Source of the DNA: Citromicrobium sp. JLT1363
GTDB taxonomy: Bacteria; Pseudomonadota; Alphaproteobacteria; Sphingomonadales; Sphingomonadaceae
Assembly (NCBI RefSeq): GCF_000186705.1
Contig: NZ_AEUE01000001.1
Span: 186,001 to 250,000, forward strand
Direction: 5' to 3'
Length of the DNA: 64,000 nt
Below, in pieces: positions 45,967 to 54,853 of the stretch. The notes below the pieces were generated by a model. It made no database searches and was not told where the DNA came from. It was given only the letters and a program-made list of their open reading frames with translations. Position 1 is the stretch's first letter. Each line of letters starts with the position of its first letter. A program made the translations under genes and the position numbers.

Positions 45967-46416
45967 TTACAATCTGGCGACCCTGCGGCCCGGGGTCTCG
46001 TCACTTTGTGTCGTGCCGTCGCTCGATGTCGGCAGCGGCGCAATCCTGGTGCCGTGTTCGAGCATCGCGTTGACGCGCAGTACCAGCTGCTCGCGGTCGA
46101 AGGGCTTGCCGACATATTCGTCCACGCCCGAATAATACGCGATTTCCTCGTCCGAGCGCGAACTGCGCGCCGTCAACATCAGCACCGGGATCCGCCGGCA
46201 AAGCTCCGATCCGCGGATCTCGCGCAGCACCTCGATGCCGCTTTTTCCCGGCATCATGCAGTCCAGAATGAGCAGGTCCGGCTGCTTCGTTTCGAGCACC
46301 TGGGTCACGCGGGCGCCGTCCTCCAGCGCGCCGACAATATGGCCTTCCCTGCTCAGCGCCTCGCGGACCAGTTCGACGATAATCGGGTCATCGTCGGCGA
46401 TGATGATGCGTGCCAT
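45967..46416 (-). CDS. Single-domain response regulator (REC)
   Basis: A 149-aa receiver-domain protein. Phospho-acceptor Asp52 is in LLILDCMMPGKSGIEVL, the acidic pair is ADDD at residues 7-10, Thr82 is in PVLMLTARS and Lys104 in EYVGKPFDREQL. Glycine before the Lys-Pro instead of the usual Thr is a small deviation. After residue 120 only a polar 30-residue tail remains, with no output domain, so it probably acts by protein contact, like CheY- or DivK-type proteins. Partner kinase unknown. It is divergent from guaA, with GTTAAC upstream. Confidence 0.93.
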   Translation of the reverse strand: MARIIIADDDPIIVELVREALSREGHIVGALEDGARVTQVLETKQPDLLILDCMMPGKSGIEVLREIRGSELCRRIPVLMLTARSSRSDEEIAYYSGVDEYVGKPFDREQLVLRVNAMLEHGTRIAPLPTSSDGTTQSDETPGRRVARL

Positions 46417-46547
46417 GGCGCGTTCCTTCGTCGATCGTGAGATTGGCGTGCAATTTCGCTCGTAAATTCCTCAGGTTAACATGCGCCTAGCCGGATGGGC
46501 CGGTACGCCCGCTTGCCATGGCGAGTGCCCCCCGCCTAACGGAACGC

Positions 46548-48122
46548 ATGATCGAACATGCCCTCCCCGATTCCATCCTGATCGTCGATTTCGGCAGCCA
46601 GGTGACCCAGCTGATCGCGCGCCGCGTACGCGAGGCCGGCGTCTATTCCGAAATCGCGCCCTTCAGCGCCGCCGAGGAGGCCTTCGAACGCCTCAAGCCG
46701 AAGGGCATCATCCTCTCTGGCTCGCCCGCCAGCGTGTGCGACGAAGGCAGCCCCCGCGCGCCGCAGGTGCTGTTCGATTCGGGCCTGCCGATTCTGGGCA
46801 TCTGTTACGGCCAGCAGGTGATGACCACCCAGCTGGGCGGCGAGGTGAAGCCGGGGCATGAAACGGGCGAGGGCGGCGAGTTCGGCCGCGCGTTCCTGAC
46901 CGTGACCGAACCTTGCGTGCTGTTCGAAGGTCTGTGGGAAGTCGGCGAGCGGCATCAGGTGTGGATGAGCCACGGTGACAAGGTGACGCAGTTCGCGGAC
47001 GGATTCCGCATCGTCGCCACGAGCGATGGCGCGCCCTTCGCGCTGATCGCGGATGACGAGCGGCGGTACTACGGCACGCAGTTCCACCCCGAGGTGTTTC
47101 ACACGCCCGACGGCGCCAAGCTGCTCGCCAATTTCGCGCGCCATGTCTGCGGCCTTTCGGGCGACTGGACCATGGCCGAATACCGCGCGACCAAGATCGC
47201 CGAGATTCGCGAGCAGGTGGGCGATGCGAAGGTCATCTGCGGCCTCTCCGGCGGAGTCGATTCCTCCGTCGCCGCGATCCTGATCCACGAGGCGATCGGC
47301 GAACAGCTGACCTGCGTCTTCGTGGACCACGGCCTGCTGCGGCAGGGCGAGCGCGAACAGGTCGAGACCATGTTCCGCGACCACTACAACATCCCGCTGG
47401 TGGTGGTGGACGCCGAGGAGCGCTTCATGGCGGGCCTCGCGGGCGAGACCGACCCCGAGAAGAAGCGCAAGTTCATCGGGGGCGAGTTCATCAACGTCTT
47501 CGAGGAAGAGGCGAACAAGATCGGCGGCGCGGATTTCCTGGCGCAGGGCACGCTCTACCCCGACGTGATCGAGAGCGTTTCCTTCACCGGCGGACCGAGC
47601 GTGACGATCAAGAGCCACCACAATGTCGGCGGCCTTCCCGAGCGGATGAACATGAAGCTGGTCGAGCCGCTTCGCGAGCTGTTCAAGGACGAGGTCCGCG
47701 ATCTGGGCCGCGAGCTCGGCCTGCCCGACATGTTCGTCGGCCGCCACCCGTTCCCCGGACCCGGCCTCGCGATCCGCATTCCGGGCGAAGTGACCAAGGA
47801 ACGCTGCGATATCCTGCGCAAGGCGGATGCGATCTATCTCGAGGAAATCCGCAACGCGGGCCTCTACGACGCGATCTGGCAGGCCTTCGCGGTGCTGCTG
47901 CCGGTAAAGACGGTCGGCGTGATGGGCGACGGGCGAACCTACGACAGCGTGTGCGCCCTGCGCGCCGTGACCAGCACCGACGGGATGACCGCCGACGTCT
48001 ACCCCTTCGATGGGGCGTTCATCGGACGCGTGGCGACGCGCATCGTAAACGAGGTGCGTGGGATCAACCGCGTGGTCTACGACTATACCAGCAAACCGCC
48101 CGGCACGATCGAATGGGAATAG
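46548..48122 (+). CDS. guaA: GMP synthase (glutamine-hydrolysing)
   Basis: Converts XMP to GMP using ATP and glutamine in purine synthesis. The 524-aa protein opens with [20 protein letters not shown]. Cys86 in [10 protein letters not shown] and the His/Glu of [11 protein letters not shown] form the glutamine-amidotransferase triad; the ATP pyrophosphatase loop is [14 protein letters not shown] near 228, and the C-terminal dimerisation domain ends [17 protein letters not shown] 46548 is preferred over 46518: GGAACGC precedes it, and numbering from here puts the nucleophile at residue 86 as in E. coli. No guaB lies in the window. Confidence 0.98.
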   Translation: MIEHALPDSILIVDFGSQVTQLIARRVREAGVYSEIAPFSAAEEAFERLKPKGIILSGSPASVCDEGSPRAPQVLFDSGLPILGICYGQQVMTTQLGGEVKPGHETGEGGEFGRAFLTVTEPCVLFEGLWEVGERHQVWMSHGDKVTQFADGFRIVATSDGAPFALIADDERRYYGTQFHPEVFHTPDGAKLLANFARHVCGLSGDWTMAEYRATKIAEIREQVGDAKVICGLSGGVDSSVAAILIHEAIGEQLTCVFVDHGLLRQGEREQVETMFRDHYNIPLVVVDAEERFMAGLAGETDPEKKRKFIGGEFINVFEEEANKIGGADFLAQGTLYPDVIESVSFTGGPSVTIKSHHNVGGLPERMNMKLVEPLRELFKDEVRDLGRELGLPDMFVGRHPFPGPGLAIRIPGEVTKERCDILRKADAIYLEEIRNAGLYDAIWQAFAVLLPVKTVGVMGDGRTYDSVCALRAVTSTDGMTADVYPFDGAFIGRVATRIVNEVRGINRVVYDYTSKPPGTIEWE

Positions 48123-48146
48123 CCGGGCGTATCGGGGGGTACGACG

Positions 48147-49613
48147 ATGGTTCGCAAGATGGTGGCAGCTCTTGGCATTCTGGCGCTTGCCGGATGCGCA
48201 CCTCTTCCTCCCCAGCCCGATGCTGATGGTCGCACCGCCGCGCAGGCCGGCATTCTCTCGCTCGGCACCCAGCAGCCGGACCGGTTAGAGGCGATCACGG
48301 TAAGGCTCGATCTGCCCGCAGCAGCTGCGGGATCGGTGCTGTCCTTTCCCGAGAACTGGGGGCCGGAAGAGAGACTGTCGCAATTGCGCAGAGATACCGC
48401 GACTCGCGGGCTGGAGCGGCTCCCCGGTGACGAGGAGGCCTATCGTGTCGCGCCCGGCGGCGGCTGGATCGCCTATACGGTGGCGCAGGATTACGACGGG
48501 GAGCCGGACTGGGAGACCCATCGCCTGCCCGGCACGCGCGTCCGGACGGCTGAGAGCCATGCCTTCCTCCTCGGCCAGACCTTCCTCCCGCAATGGTCGC
48601 AAGGCGGCGTGCCGCTGACGCTCGACCTGCAATCGCTGCCGCAGCGCGCGGCATTCAGCTTCGCAGCCAGCGATTGCGCGACGGGCTGTGCGCTCGACGA
48701 TCTGGCGAATTCCGTGCTCGCGCTTGGCGACTTCGCCTTCGATACAAGCCAGGCCGGGGACACCACGGTCCGCAGCGCAATTCGCGGCAGCTTCGCGATG
48801 GACGCGGAGGCGATGTCCGGCGTGCTGGCCGGAATGCTCGACCAAGGGGCGCAGCGGTTCGACGATGCGCCCTTCGCGTCCTATCTCTTCGCAGTGAACC
48901 CGATCCCTGCGCCGCCGCAGGGCTCGGCGGTCGTGGGCACCGGCCTGCATCGCAGCTTCCTGCTGCTGGCGAGCGAGAATGCCGATGAAGAGCGGCTGCG
49001 CCACACGATCGCGCACGAGATCGTGCACGAATGGATCACCCGCCGGATGGGGCCCACCGACGAAGCGACCGACGCGCAGCGCATGTGGTTCACCGAAGGG
49101 GCGACCGAGTATTTCGCATGGAAGCTGCAACTCGCCGCCGGGCTGATCGACACGCAGGACTTTCTCGCCGGCATGTCCGATCTGGCGAACGCGTATCTTG
49201 CATCGCCCGTGCGGGAGCTGCCTGCGGGCGAGCTGGCAGAGCGCATTTTCGAAAGCGAGGAGGCGCAGCGCCTGCCCTATCAGCGCGGCGCGCTGCTGGC
49301 CTGGCACTGGGACATGCTGGCGCGCGCGCGCGGTGCCGCGCTCGACGCGGTCATTGCCGATCTGATCGACGAGAATGCGGGGCAGGAGCTGACCGATGCG
49401 CAGATCCGCGCGGCGATGGCGCGGCGGATCGGCGGGCAATTCGACAGCGATCTGGCGCGCCATGTCGTCCGCGGAAAGGCGCTCGATCCGGAGGCGCTGA
49501 CCTTGCCGGCCTGCGTGATGGCGACGCGGCAGCCCTCCGGCACGGTCCGATTCGCGGTTCGGGATGGCATCCCTGCAGACACCTGCCGGATGGAGATTCT
49601 CGGGCCCGCCTGA
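48147..49613 (+). CDS. Lipoprotein gluzincin (M61/M1-like metallopeptidase), uncharacterised
   Basis: A 488-aa lipoprotein (LAGC lipobox, Cys17). The zinc motif HEIVHEW at residues 290-294 is followed by Glu317 in WFTEGATEYFAWKL, giving HExxH-x22-E as in M61 glycyl aminopeptidases and their relatives. The C-terminal region has QRGALLAWHWDM near 379, also M61-like. The N-terminal 240 residues are beta-rich and lipid-anchored in the periplasm. Compare the protein at 3423-4820, with HExxH at exactly the same residue numbers. A role in periplasmic peptide processing is plausible but unproven. GGGGGG lies seven bases before the ATG. Confidence 0.83.
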   Translation: MVRKMVAALGILALAGCAPLPPQPDADGRTAAQAGILSLGTQQPDRLEAITVRLDLPAAAAGSVLSFPENWGPEERLSQLRRDTATRGLERLPGDEEAYRVAPGGGWIAYTVAQDYDGEPDWETHRLPGTRVRTAESHAFLLGQTFLPQWSQGGVPLTLDLQSLPQRAAFSFAASDCATGCALDDLANSVLALGDFAFDTSQAGDTTVRSAIRGSFAMDAEAMSGVLAGMLDQGAQRFDDAPFASYLFAVNPIPAPPQGSAVVGTGLHRSFLLLASENADEERLRHTIAHEIVHEWITRRMGPTDEATDAQRMWFTEGATEYFAWKLQLAAGLIDTQDFLAGMSDLANAYLASPVRELPAGELAERIFESEEAQRLPYQRGALLAWHWDMLARARGAALDAVIADLIDENAGQELTDAQIRAAMARRIGGQFDSDLARHVVRGKALDPEALTLPACVMATRQPSGTVRFAVRDGIPADTCRMEILGPA

Positions 49614-49799
49614 GGCGATCGGATCGGCCTGGAATGAGCCCTGGGCGGCTGCCGGGCGTCAGCTCGTTCCCCATGCTGGCCGGCGCGCCGCGAGAACCGC
49701 GCGCGAAAATCCTCGACAGCGGGCAATAGCATGTGGGTCGATCGGGCTTCCTCCTGTAGAACAGGGGTGTAATCCGCACGGTTCGGGGAGGGACACCAC

Positions 49800-50906
49800 A
49801 TGCGCTGGATGATCTTGCTGCTTGCCGCAGCCCTGGGGAATGGCACTGCATTCGCGCAGGACGCGGATGGGGCCGGTGTTAGTGATGTCTTCGCGCGCGG
49901 TTGCGGCGACGATAATGGCGTCGACCGCTGCGATGCCGAAGTGCAGCAACAGATGCGCGACCTCTACGGCGTCGAGCGTGCCGAAGCTCTGGTCGCCTCC
50001 GGCATCACGGCCTACCGCGCCATGTTCGTCGACGGGTATGGACGCGACATTGCCATCGTGAGTTTCGTGCGCGAACCCGGCGTCTCCCCTTTCGTCGAAG
50101 TGCGGACGCCGAAAGCGCAGGATGGCACCGCGCAGGCCGAACCGCTGCGGGCGCCGGTCGGCGGCGAGATGTGGAACGATGTGATCGCAAGTGCTGCGCA
50201 TTTCGATGAGAAACTCGCGCGCGAGGTGCGCCCTCGTGATGAAGACGGGACGCTTCGGTTGTGCCTGCATGGCTGGTTCATCGTTGCCGAAGCCGCCGTC
50301 GCGCCTCGCGTGAACCAATCCGTTATTGCCGGGACGGGCAGCATGGACGCCGAGAGAGACAGCAGCCTGCCGGTCGAAGCCGTGATCCGCGACAGTTCGA
50401 TCCGCAGCGATGCGGAAGGTTCGTGCGCGAACGGCCTGGCGGTCGGTTTCGCGTTCGGATTGGCCGATTTTGCGGTGAAGGCCCTGCCGCAATGCGCGAC
50501 ATTCGACATCGAGGATTTCCGTAACTCTCCCATGATGCTGTCGGCATGCGCCCGATCGTCGGGAGACCGGATGGCCGCAGGCACCGCCAGCCGCTTCGTG
50601 TCCAAGCTCCAGCGGACGCTGAGGCTGGAACAGGACGACGACCTGAAGTGGCTTTTCGTCGGCTTCGGCGACGAACGCGCCCGGCGCTTCATGGCCGCGA
50701 TCGACGGCGGGAAGGTCTATCTGGGGCAGCCGGTGGGCCTCGACGCCGATCGCGCGCGGGTCGAGGGGCAAATCCTCTTCCGGGGAGGAGATTCCGGGGA
50801 AAGTCGGCAGGTCGCGGACATCACGCTCCATCTGTTGCGGCAGACGAACGATTTCGTGATCGATACGTTCGAAGTCGGCAGCCGACGACCCTTCGGGGCG
50901 GACTAG
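49800..50906 (+). CDS. Exported hypothetical protein
   Basis: A 368-aa protein with a signal peptide (cleavage after FAQ near residue 20). The mature region has six or so Cys, two close to the N-terminus (GCGDDNGVDRCD) and others in CATFDIEDF and LSACARSS, hinting at disulphides. No family recognised; the Trp-poor, mixed alpha/beta composition resembles many sphingomonad secreted hypotheticals. The upstream spacer (49614-49799) holds TGTAAT at 49768, overlapped by the small palindrome CCTGT-AGA-ACAGG, a plausible regulated promoter. GGGAGG precedes the ATG. Function unknown. Confidence 0.78.
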   Translation: MRWMILLLAAALGNGTAFAQDADGAGVSDVFARGCGDDNGVDRCDAEVQQQMRDLYGVERAEALVASGITAYRAMFVDGYGRDIAIVSFVREPGVSPFVEVRTPKAQDGTAQAEPLRAPVGGEMWNDVIASAAHFDEKLAREVRPRDEDGTLRLCLHGWFIVAEAAVAPRVNQSVIAGTGSMDAERDSSLPVEAVIRDSSIRSDAEGSCANGLAVGFAFGLADFAVKALPQCATFDIEDFRNSPMMLSACARSSGDRMAAGTASRFVSKLQRTLRLEQDDDLKWLFVGFGDERARRFMAAIDGGKVYLGQPVGLDADRARVEGQILFRGGDSGESRQVADITLHLLRQTNDFVIDTFEVGSRRPFGAD

Positions 50907-51034
50907 ACCGGCAGCATTACCGGCTCCACCGCGCCAGAACGCGCAGCGCGCGCGACCTGCCGGACCGTAACCCCAGAACAAATCCGCGCCTTGCTGCGTT
51001 GCCCGGACAAACCCCGAAGCAACGGAGCATTTCC

Positions 51035-52039
51035 ATGAAAGCCGTCAAAGTCCGCAATCCTGCCAGCCTCGATTCGCTGGACGTCGTCGAAATCGACGCT
51101 CCGGGCGAACCCGGCCCGGGGGAGGTGCGGGTGAAACTGCATGCCTCCTCGCTCAACTTCCACGACTATGCGGTCGTCGCGGGGGTGATCCCCACGGACG
51201 ACGGACGCATTCCGCTGTCCGATGGCGCGGGCGAGGTCGAGGCCGTGGGCGAAGGTGTCGAGGAGTTCGCGATCGGCGACCGGGTGATGTCGGTCTTCTT
51301 CCCCGAGTGGCAGGATGGCCGCCCGCCGATGGGCAGCTTCGAAACAACGCCCGGCGACGGGATCGACGGTTTCGCCTGCGAAAAGGTGGTGAAGCCCGCG
51401 CACGCCTTCACCCGGATGCCCGCCAATCTCGATTTCGCGCAGGCCGCGTGCCTGCCCTGCGCCGGGCTGACCGCGTGGCGCGCGCTGATGGAGGATGGCA
51501 ACCTGCAGGCAGGCCAGACCGTGCTGCTGGAGGGCACCGGCGGCGTCTCGATCTTCGCGCTCAGGATCGCCAAGGCGGTGGGCGCGCGGGTGATCATCAC
51601 CTCCAGTTCGGACGAGAAGCTGGCCAGGGCGCGCGAGCTGGGTGCCGACCATACGATCAACTACAAGGCCACCGACGACTGGGGCGACGAGGCGTTCGAC
51701 TGGTCCGGCGGCGGAGTCGATCATGTGGTCGAGGTCGGCGGGCCGGGCACGGTCAACCAGGCGATTTCCGCCATTCGACCGGGCGGCCATATCCATCTGA
51801 TCGGGGTGCTCACCGGGCAGAAGGGCGAGGTCGAGACCGCAGCGCTCATGCGCAAGATGGGGCGCCTGCAGGGCCTGACCGTGGGAAGCCGCGCGATGCA
51901 ACTGCGGATGATCGCCGCGATCGAGGCGACCGGCATGGAGCCCGTCATCTCGGACCGGTTCGCGCTGGCCGATCTGGCCGATGCCTTCCGCCACGAGCAG
52001 GACCAGAAGCACTTCGGCAAGATCGCGGTCGATATCTGA
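51035..52039 (+). CDS. Zinc-type alcohol dehydrogenase-like MDR oxidoreductase
   Basis: NAD(P)H-dependent medium-chain reductase of 334 aa. The N-terminal GroES-like fold has KLHASSLNFHDYAVVAG near 35; the cofactor domain has LLEGTGGVSIFALRIAKAVGARVI near 165 and ELGADHTINYK near 203. The catalytic-zinc Cys and the structural-zinc Cys set are missing, so this is a zinc-free quinone-oxidoreductase-like member despite frequent 'zinc-binding' labels. GGAG lies eight bases before ATG 51035. It stands alone; substrate unknown. Confidence 0.9.
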   Translation: MKAVKVRNPASLDSLDVVEIDAPGEPGPGEVRVKLHASSLNFHDYAVVAGVIPTDDGRIPLSDGAGEVEAVGEGVEEFAIGDRVMSVFFPEWQDGRPPMGSFETTPGDGIDGFACEKVVKPAHAFTRMPANLDFAQAACLPCAGLTAWRALMEDGNLQAGQTVLLEGTGGVSIFALRIAKAVGARVIITSSSDEKLARARELGADHTINYKATDDWGDEAFDWSGGGVDHVVEVGGPGTVNQAISAIRPGGHIHLIGVLTGQKGEVETAALMRKMGRLQGLTVGSRAMQLRMIAAIEATGMEPVISDRFALADLADAFRHEQDQKHFGKIAVDI

Positions 52040-52063
52040 GCCGGCTCGAAGCTCGGCGCGGAT

Positions 52064-52077
52064 TTGATCCGCGTCAA
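52064..52077. promoter_or_regulatory. FNR/FixK-like box TTGATCCGCGTCAA
   Basis: Matches the CRP/FNR-family consensus TTGAT-N4-ATCAA in nine of ten defined positions. It lies 61 bp before the small membrane protein gene at 52138 and 25 bp after the oxidoreductase stop, a position suited to activation of the downstream gene. A single site in a 64-kb window needs genome-level testing. Confidence 0.45.
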
Positions 52078-52137
52078 TGATCTTGCGGCCGACCTGCTGT
52101 ATCGAGGCACCAATGCCATCAATGCGGGAGCCGTTTG

Positions 52138-52338
52138 ATGTTTCGAATAACGCTCATCCTGTTGCCGATCGTGGCGACCACTGTGATGGGGATGGCCGTG
52201 ATTGCGGTCCTTTCCATGGATATGCAGGCCGGATGGCAGCCCATCGCGATCGCGTCGGCCGCGGGTCTGGTCCTCGCCATTCCGATCTCGTGGCTCGTCG
52301 CCCGACAGATCGTCGCCAAGACGGGCCTGGGCCGCTGA
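52138..52338 (+). CDS. Small two-helix membrane protein
   Basis: A 66-aa protein with two hydrophobic helices (ITLILLPIVATTVMGMAVIAV and PIAIASAAGLVLAIPISWLVA) and a short Arg/Lys end. Related alphaproteobacterial small proteins are sometimes mislabelled 'CTP synthetase'; nothing here supports enzymatic activity. ATG 52138 has GGGAG eight bases upstream; TTG 52135 is immediately before it. The FNR-like box 61 bp upstream suggests oxygen- or redox-linked expression, as for small proteins that accompany respiratory complexes. Function unknown. Confidence 0.8.
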   Translation: MFRITLILLPIVATTVMGMAVIAVLSMDMQAGWQPIAIASAAGLVLAIPISWLVARQIVAKTGLGR

Positions 52339-52393
52339 CCATCGCACGCGAGGATGCTTGCCGTCTTCGCGCAGCCCGGCCTATGCCGGACCG

Positions 52394-53101
52394 ATGCAGC
52401 TTCCCCTCGGCGAAGACCCGCGCACCGAAACGCTCAGGCGGCTTCAGCCGCTGCTGGTCCAGCGCTTCGGGCGCATAGAGCGCGCGCCGAGGGAGCGCCG
52501 CGCGCCGGAATGGGTGCTGGTGCAGGGCGTGATCGGCGCGCGCACGAAGTCGGAAATCTCCAACGAGGCGACCGACAGCCTGCTGGGGAAATATGGTAGC
52601 GGGGAGGCGGTGGCCGAAGCTCCGCTCGAAAATCTTCAGGCAGACCTGAGCACGCAAACCTATCCCAACATGGCGGCCGAGCGACTGAAAGCCTGCCTCA
52701 CGGATCTGGTCGCCCGCCGTGGCGCGGTGGACCTGTCGCACCTCGAAGCGATGGACACGCAAGCCGCGATGGACTGGCTGGAGCAGCTGCCCGGCATCGG
52801 CCGCAAGATCGCGGCGGGGGTGATGAATGCCTCCACGTTCGACCGGGCGGTACTGGTTCTCGATTCGCACCATCGCCGCATCCTCCAGCGCATGGGGCTG
52901 GTGCCGCCGAAGGCCGACACCGCGCGCGCCTACGCCGCGATCATGCCCGCCATGCCGCCCGAATGGAGCGCGGCGGATTACGACGAGCATCACCTGCTGA
53001 TGAAGAAGGTCGGGCAGACCTGGTGCCGCCCGGGCAGCCTCGATTGCGCAAACTGCGTGGCGCAGGCGCTGTGCGAAACGGGTCGTGCCTCGACGGGCTG
53101 A
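52394..53101 (+). CDS. Endonuclease III-like DNA glycosylase (HhH-GPD, Fe-S)
   Basis: A 235-aa base-excision-repair glycosylase. The helix-hairpin-helix LEQLPGIGRKIAAGVMN near residue 130 contains Lys138, the Schiff-base Lys of endonuclease III, and the catalytic Asp157 is in LVLDSHHRRIL. The C-terminal C-x6-C-x2-C-x5-C (CRPGSLDCANCVAQALC) is the 4Fe-4S cluster loop. It is more divergent than standard Nth: the N-terminal motifs PEWVLVQGVIGARTKSE differ from VLLSAQATD. So it may be a specialised paralogue rather than the housekeeping Nth. ATG 52394 is the only sensible start. Confidence 0.9.
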   Translation: MQLPLGEDPRTETLRRLQPLLVQRFGRIERAPRERRAPEWVLVQGVIGARTKSEISNEATDSLLGKYGSGEAVAEAPLENLQADLSTQTYPNMAAERLKACLTDLVARRGAVDLSHLEAMDTQAAMDWLEQLPGIGRKIAAGVMNASTFDRAVLVLDSHHRRILQRMGLVPPKADTARAYAAIMPAMPPEWSAADYDEHHLLMKKVGQTWCRPGSLDCANCVAQALCETGRASTG

Positions 53102-53174
53102 TCTTCGCGGCCTTTCATGGAACCACGCCGCGCCGCCATGTTTTGCGATTGGCAGAGCAGCAGACGGAGGCCCT

Positions 53175-53396
53175 ATGTCAGATCCCATTCGCCTGATCGT
53201 CGAAGACTATGGCTGGATCCACCGCGGGATCGGCCTGTTCGGCAATCTCGCCTTTCTGGTCGGCTCGGTGCTTTTCCTGCCCGCGTTCGAGGCATGGAAG
53301 ACGATCGGGGTATGGCTGTTCATCGTCGGCGCTGCGGCCATGTTCGTCGGTGCGCTGGGGCAGTTCTTCGTGAACCTTGGCGACGGGGACGACTGA
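53175..53396 (+). CDS. YrhK-like small membrane protein
   Basis: A 73-aa protein with two hydrophobic helices separated by a short polar turn: the first in GIGLFGNLAFLVGSVLFLPAF, the second in TIGVWLFIVGAAAMFVGAL. The Trp and spacing (W...G...FL...W..IGVWLF.VG) match the YrhK domain. CGGAGG lies four bases before ATG 53175. It follows the glycosylase gene at 73 bp. Function unknown; YrhK domains are tied to membrane association in a few proteins. Confidence 0.82.
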   Translation: MSDPIRLIVEDYGWIHRGIGLFGNLAFLVGSVLFLPAFEAWKTIGVWLFIVGAAAMFVGALGQFFVNLGDGDD

Positions 53397-53411
53397 GAGC
53401 GCCCGGCCTGC

Positions 53412-53936
53412 CTACCAGGCGTGGCCCCTTTCGATCGCCCGCGCTTCGGCCGCGCTCGTTTCGCGGCCGAGAACATCGTTGCGATGGGGGAAGCGCCCGA
53501 ACTGCGCGATCATCGCGTAATGGTCGCGCGCGAAAGACAGGGCCCCGCCCAGCCGCGCGAAGAGCATGAGGCTCAGCCGCTGGTCGGCGATATCCTCGCT
53601 ATGCATGAAGGGCATGAAGAGAAACTGGCGTTCGTCCCTCGTGAGGGAGCGATGCCAGCCACGGCGCAGCACCTGCGTGGCGATTGCGCGTGCGAGCGGA
53701 TCGCTCGCATAGCTTTGGGCCGAGCCGCGAAACAGGTTGCGTGGCACCTGATCGAACAGAAGCACGGCGGCCAGCGCCCCGCGCGGCGAATCCAGGAAGC
53801 TGGCGGCGGGGAGATGGCGCAGGGCGTGCCATTCGCGCGCGAAGCGGCGTCTCAGTTCGGAATCGACGCTGGAGTCGGAAGCGTACCAGTCGGAAGGGCC
53901 GAGCGTGCGGAACCAGAAATGGTGCAGCTCGGCCAT
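53412..53936 (-). CDS. DUF924 family protein
   Basis: A 174-aa cytoplasmic protein. Family marks: FWFRTLGPSDWYASDSSVD at the N-terminus, REWHALRHLPAASFLDSPRGALAAVLLFDQVPRN near 40-70 and FLFMPFMHSEDIADQ near 108. DUF924 proteins have an all-helical TPR-like fold and unknown activity. The N-terminus is shorter than usual by a few residues, so ATG 53936 may be the true start or translation may begin upstream. It converges with the YrhK-like gene, 15 bp apart. Confidence 0.9.
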   Translation of the reverse strand: MAELHHFWFRTLGPSDWYASDSSVDSELRRRFAREWHALRHLPAASFLDSPRGALAAVLLFDQVPRNLFRGSAQSYASDPLARAIATQVLRRGWHRSLTRDERQFLFMPFMHSEDIADQRLSLMLFARLGGALSFARDHYAMIAQFGRFPHRNDVLGRETSAAEARAIERGHAW

Positions 53937-53964
53937 CCATGGGCGCGCGAGCGCGGCTATCGGA

Positions 53965-54387
53965 TCAGCCCTCTTCGCGGACGCGTTCGTAGGGGATGAA
54001 GTCCGTGAGGAAGATCACGCCGCTGAAGGTGTTGGACCCGCGGTCGCGCGTGGTGATCTGCGTCGTGCGGCAGATGTTGGGCGTCGGATTCCTGAGCACG
54101 AGGTAATCGTGATCGTCCAGGCTTTCCGGATCGCTCGTGTAATTCACGTAGATCGTGCTGCCCGCGTCATAGACTAGCGCGGTCTCGTCGATCACGTACA
54201 GGCGTGCGTTGGGGCGGTGCATCACGCAGTTGGTGGGTTCACCTGCAACGCGGCCTTCGAGAAGCTTGGCTAGCTTTTGCTCGCCGCGATCCATCTTGGC
54301 GGTTTCGGCCTGGGTGTCGTTTTGGGCCGCGGCTGGCACTGCGAGTGCAAGGGCGGCCAGGGCGGGGAGTGCTGAGCGCAGTTTCAT
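53965..54387 (-). CDS. Exported hypothetical protein
   Basis: A 140-aa protein with a signal peptide (MKLRSALPALAALALAVPAA, cleavage after AQ). The mature part contains a possible disulphide (TNCVMHRP and NICRTTQ) and ends GVIFLTDFIPYERV. This order, with a basic N-terminal helix, is common in sphingomonad secreted proteins, but I do not recognise a named family. AAGGAC lies seven bases before the ATG. Function unknown. Confidence 0.82.
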   Translation of the reverse strand: MKLRSALPALAALALAVPAAAQNDTQAETAKMDRGEQKLAKLLEGRVAGEPTNCVMHRPNARLYVIDETALVYDAGSTIYVNYTSDPESLDDHDYLVLRNPTPNICRTTQITTRDRGSNTFSGVIFLTDFIPYERVREEG

Positions 54388-54474
54388 GGTGTCGTCCTTT
54401 CAGGAGGTGCGGATACCGCATCCGTCCTGAACAACGCCTGATCGCGGCGTAAGGCTCCGCAGACGCCGCGCGCC

Positions 54475-54735
54475 TCAGTGCCCCGGGTCGGCGCCTTCGC
54501 TGATGTCGGGCAGCGCGGCCTGGTCCACGCCGTCGGCAGGGCCGCCTTCCAGCACGAATCGCCGGTCGCAATAGCCGCAATCGACATAGCCGTGCTCGTC
54601 GATCTCGAGATAGACCTTCGGATGGCCCAGCGCGGCGGGCTTGTAATTCTTGCCCGAGCGGATGTCGGTCGCCCCGTCGCACCATACACGGCGGGTGAGG
54701 ACCTTGGAGATTTCGGGTGGCGGCGGCATCGGCAT
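54475..54735 (-). CDS. CHCC-type zinc-finger protein (NDUFS6-like)
   Basis: An 86-aa protein with the zf-CHCC motif: Cys in RRVWCDGATD, His in ALGHPKVYLEID, and CGYC in YVDCGYCDRRFVLEG. In mitochondria the same domain is the NDUFS6 subunit of complex I; bacterial stand-alone copies are common in alphaproteobacteria and may assist complex I. I used ATG 54735; ATG 54729 also starts before the conserved part, and neither has a clear ribosome site. Gene lies convergent-side of the ABC ATPase, 118 bp from its start. Confidence 0.85.
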   Translation of the reverse strand: MPMPPPPEISKVLTRRVWCDGATDIRSGKNYKPAALGHPKVYLEIDEHGYVDCGYCDRRFVLEGGPADGVDQAALPDISEGADPGH

Positions 54736-54853
54736 GGCTGTGTCGCATATCTTCGCGCTCGCCCCCGGGCAAGAGGGTCGCGCACGACCATGCGCAACAT
54801 CGAGGCAATTCAAACGGCTGGAAATGCTTTCGCGCGCGCACTAGGGCGGGGGC

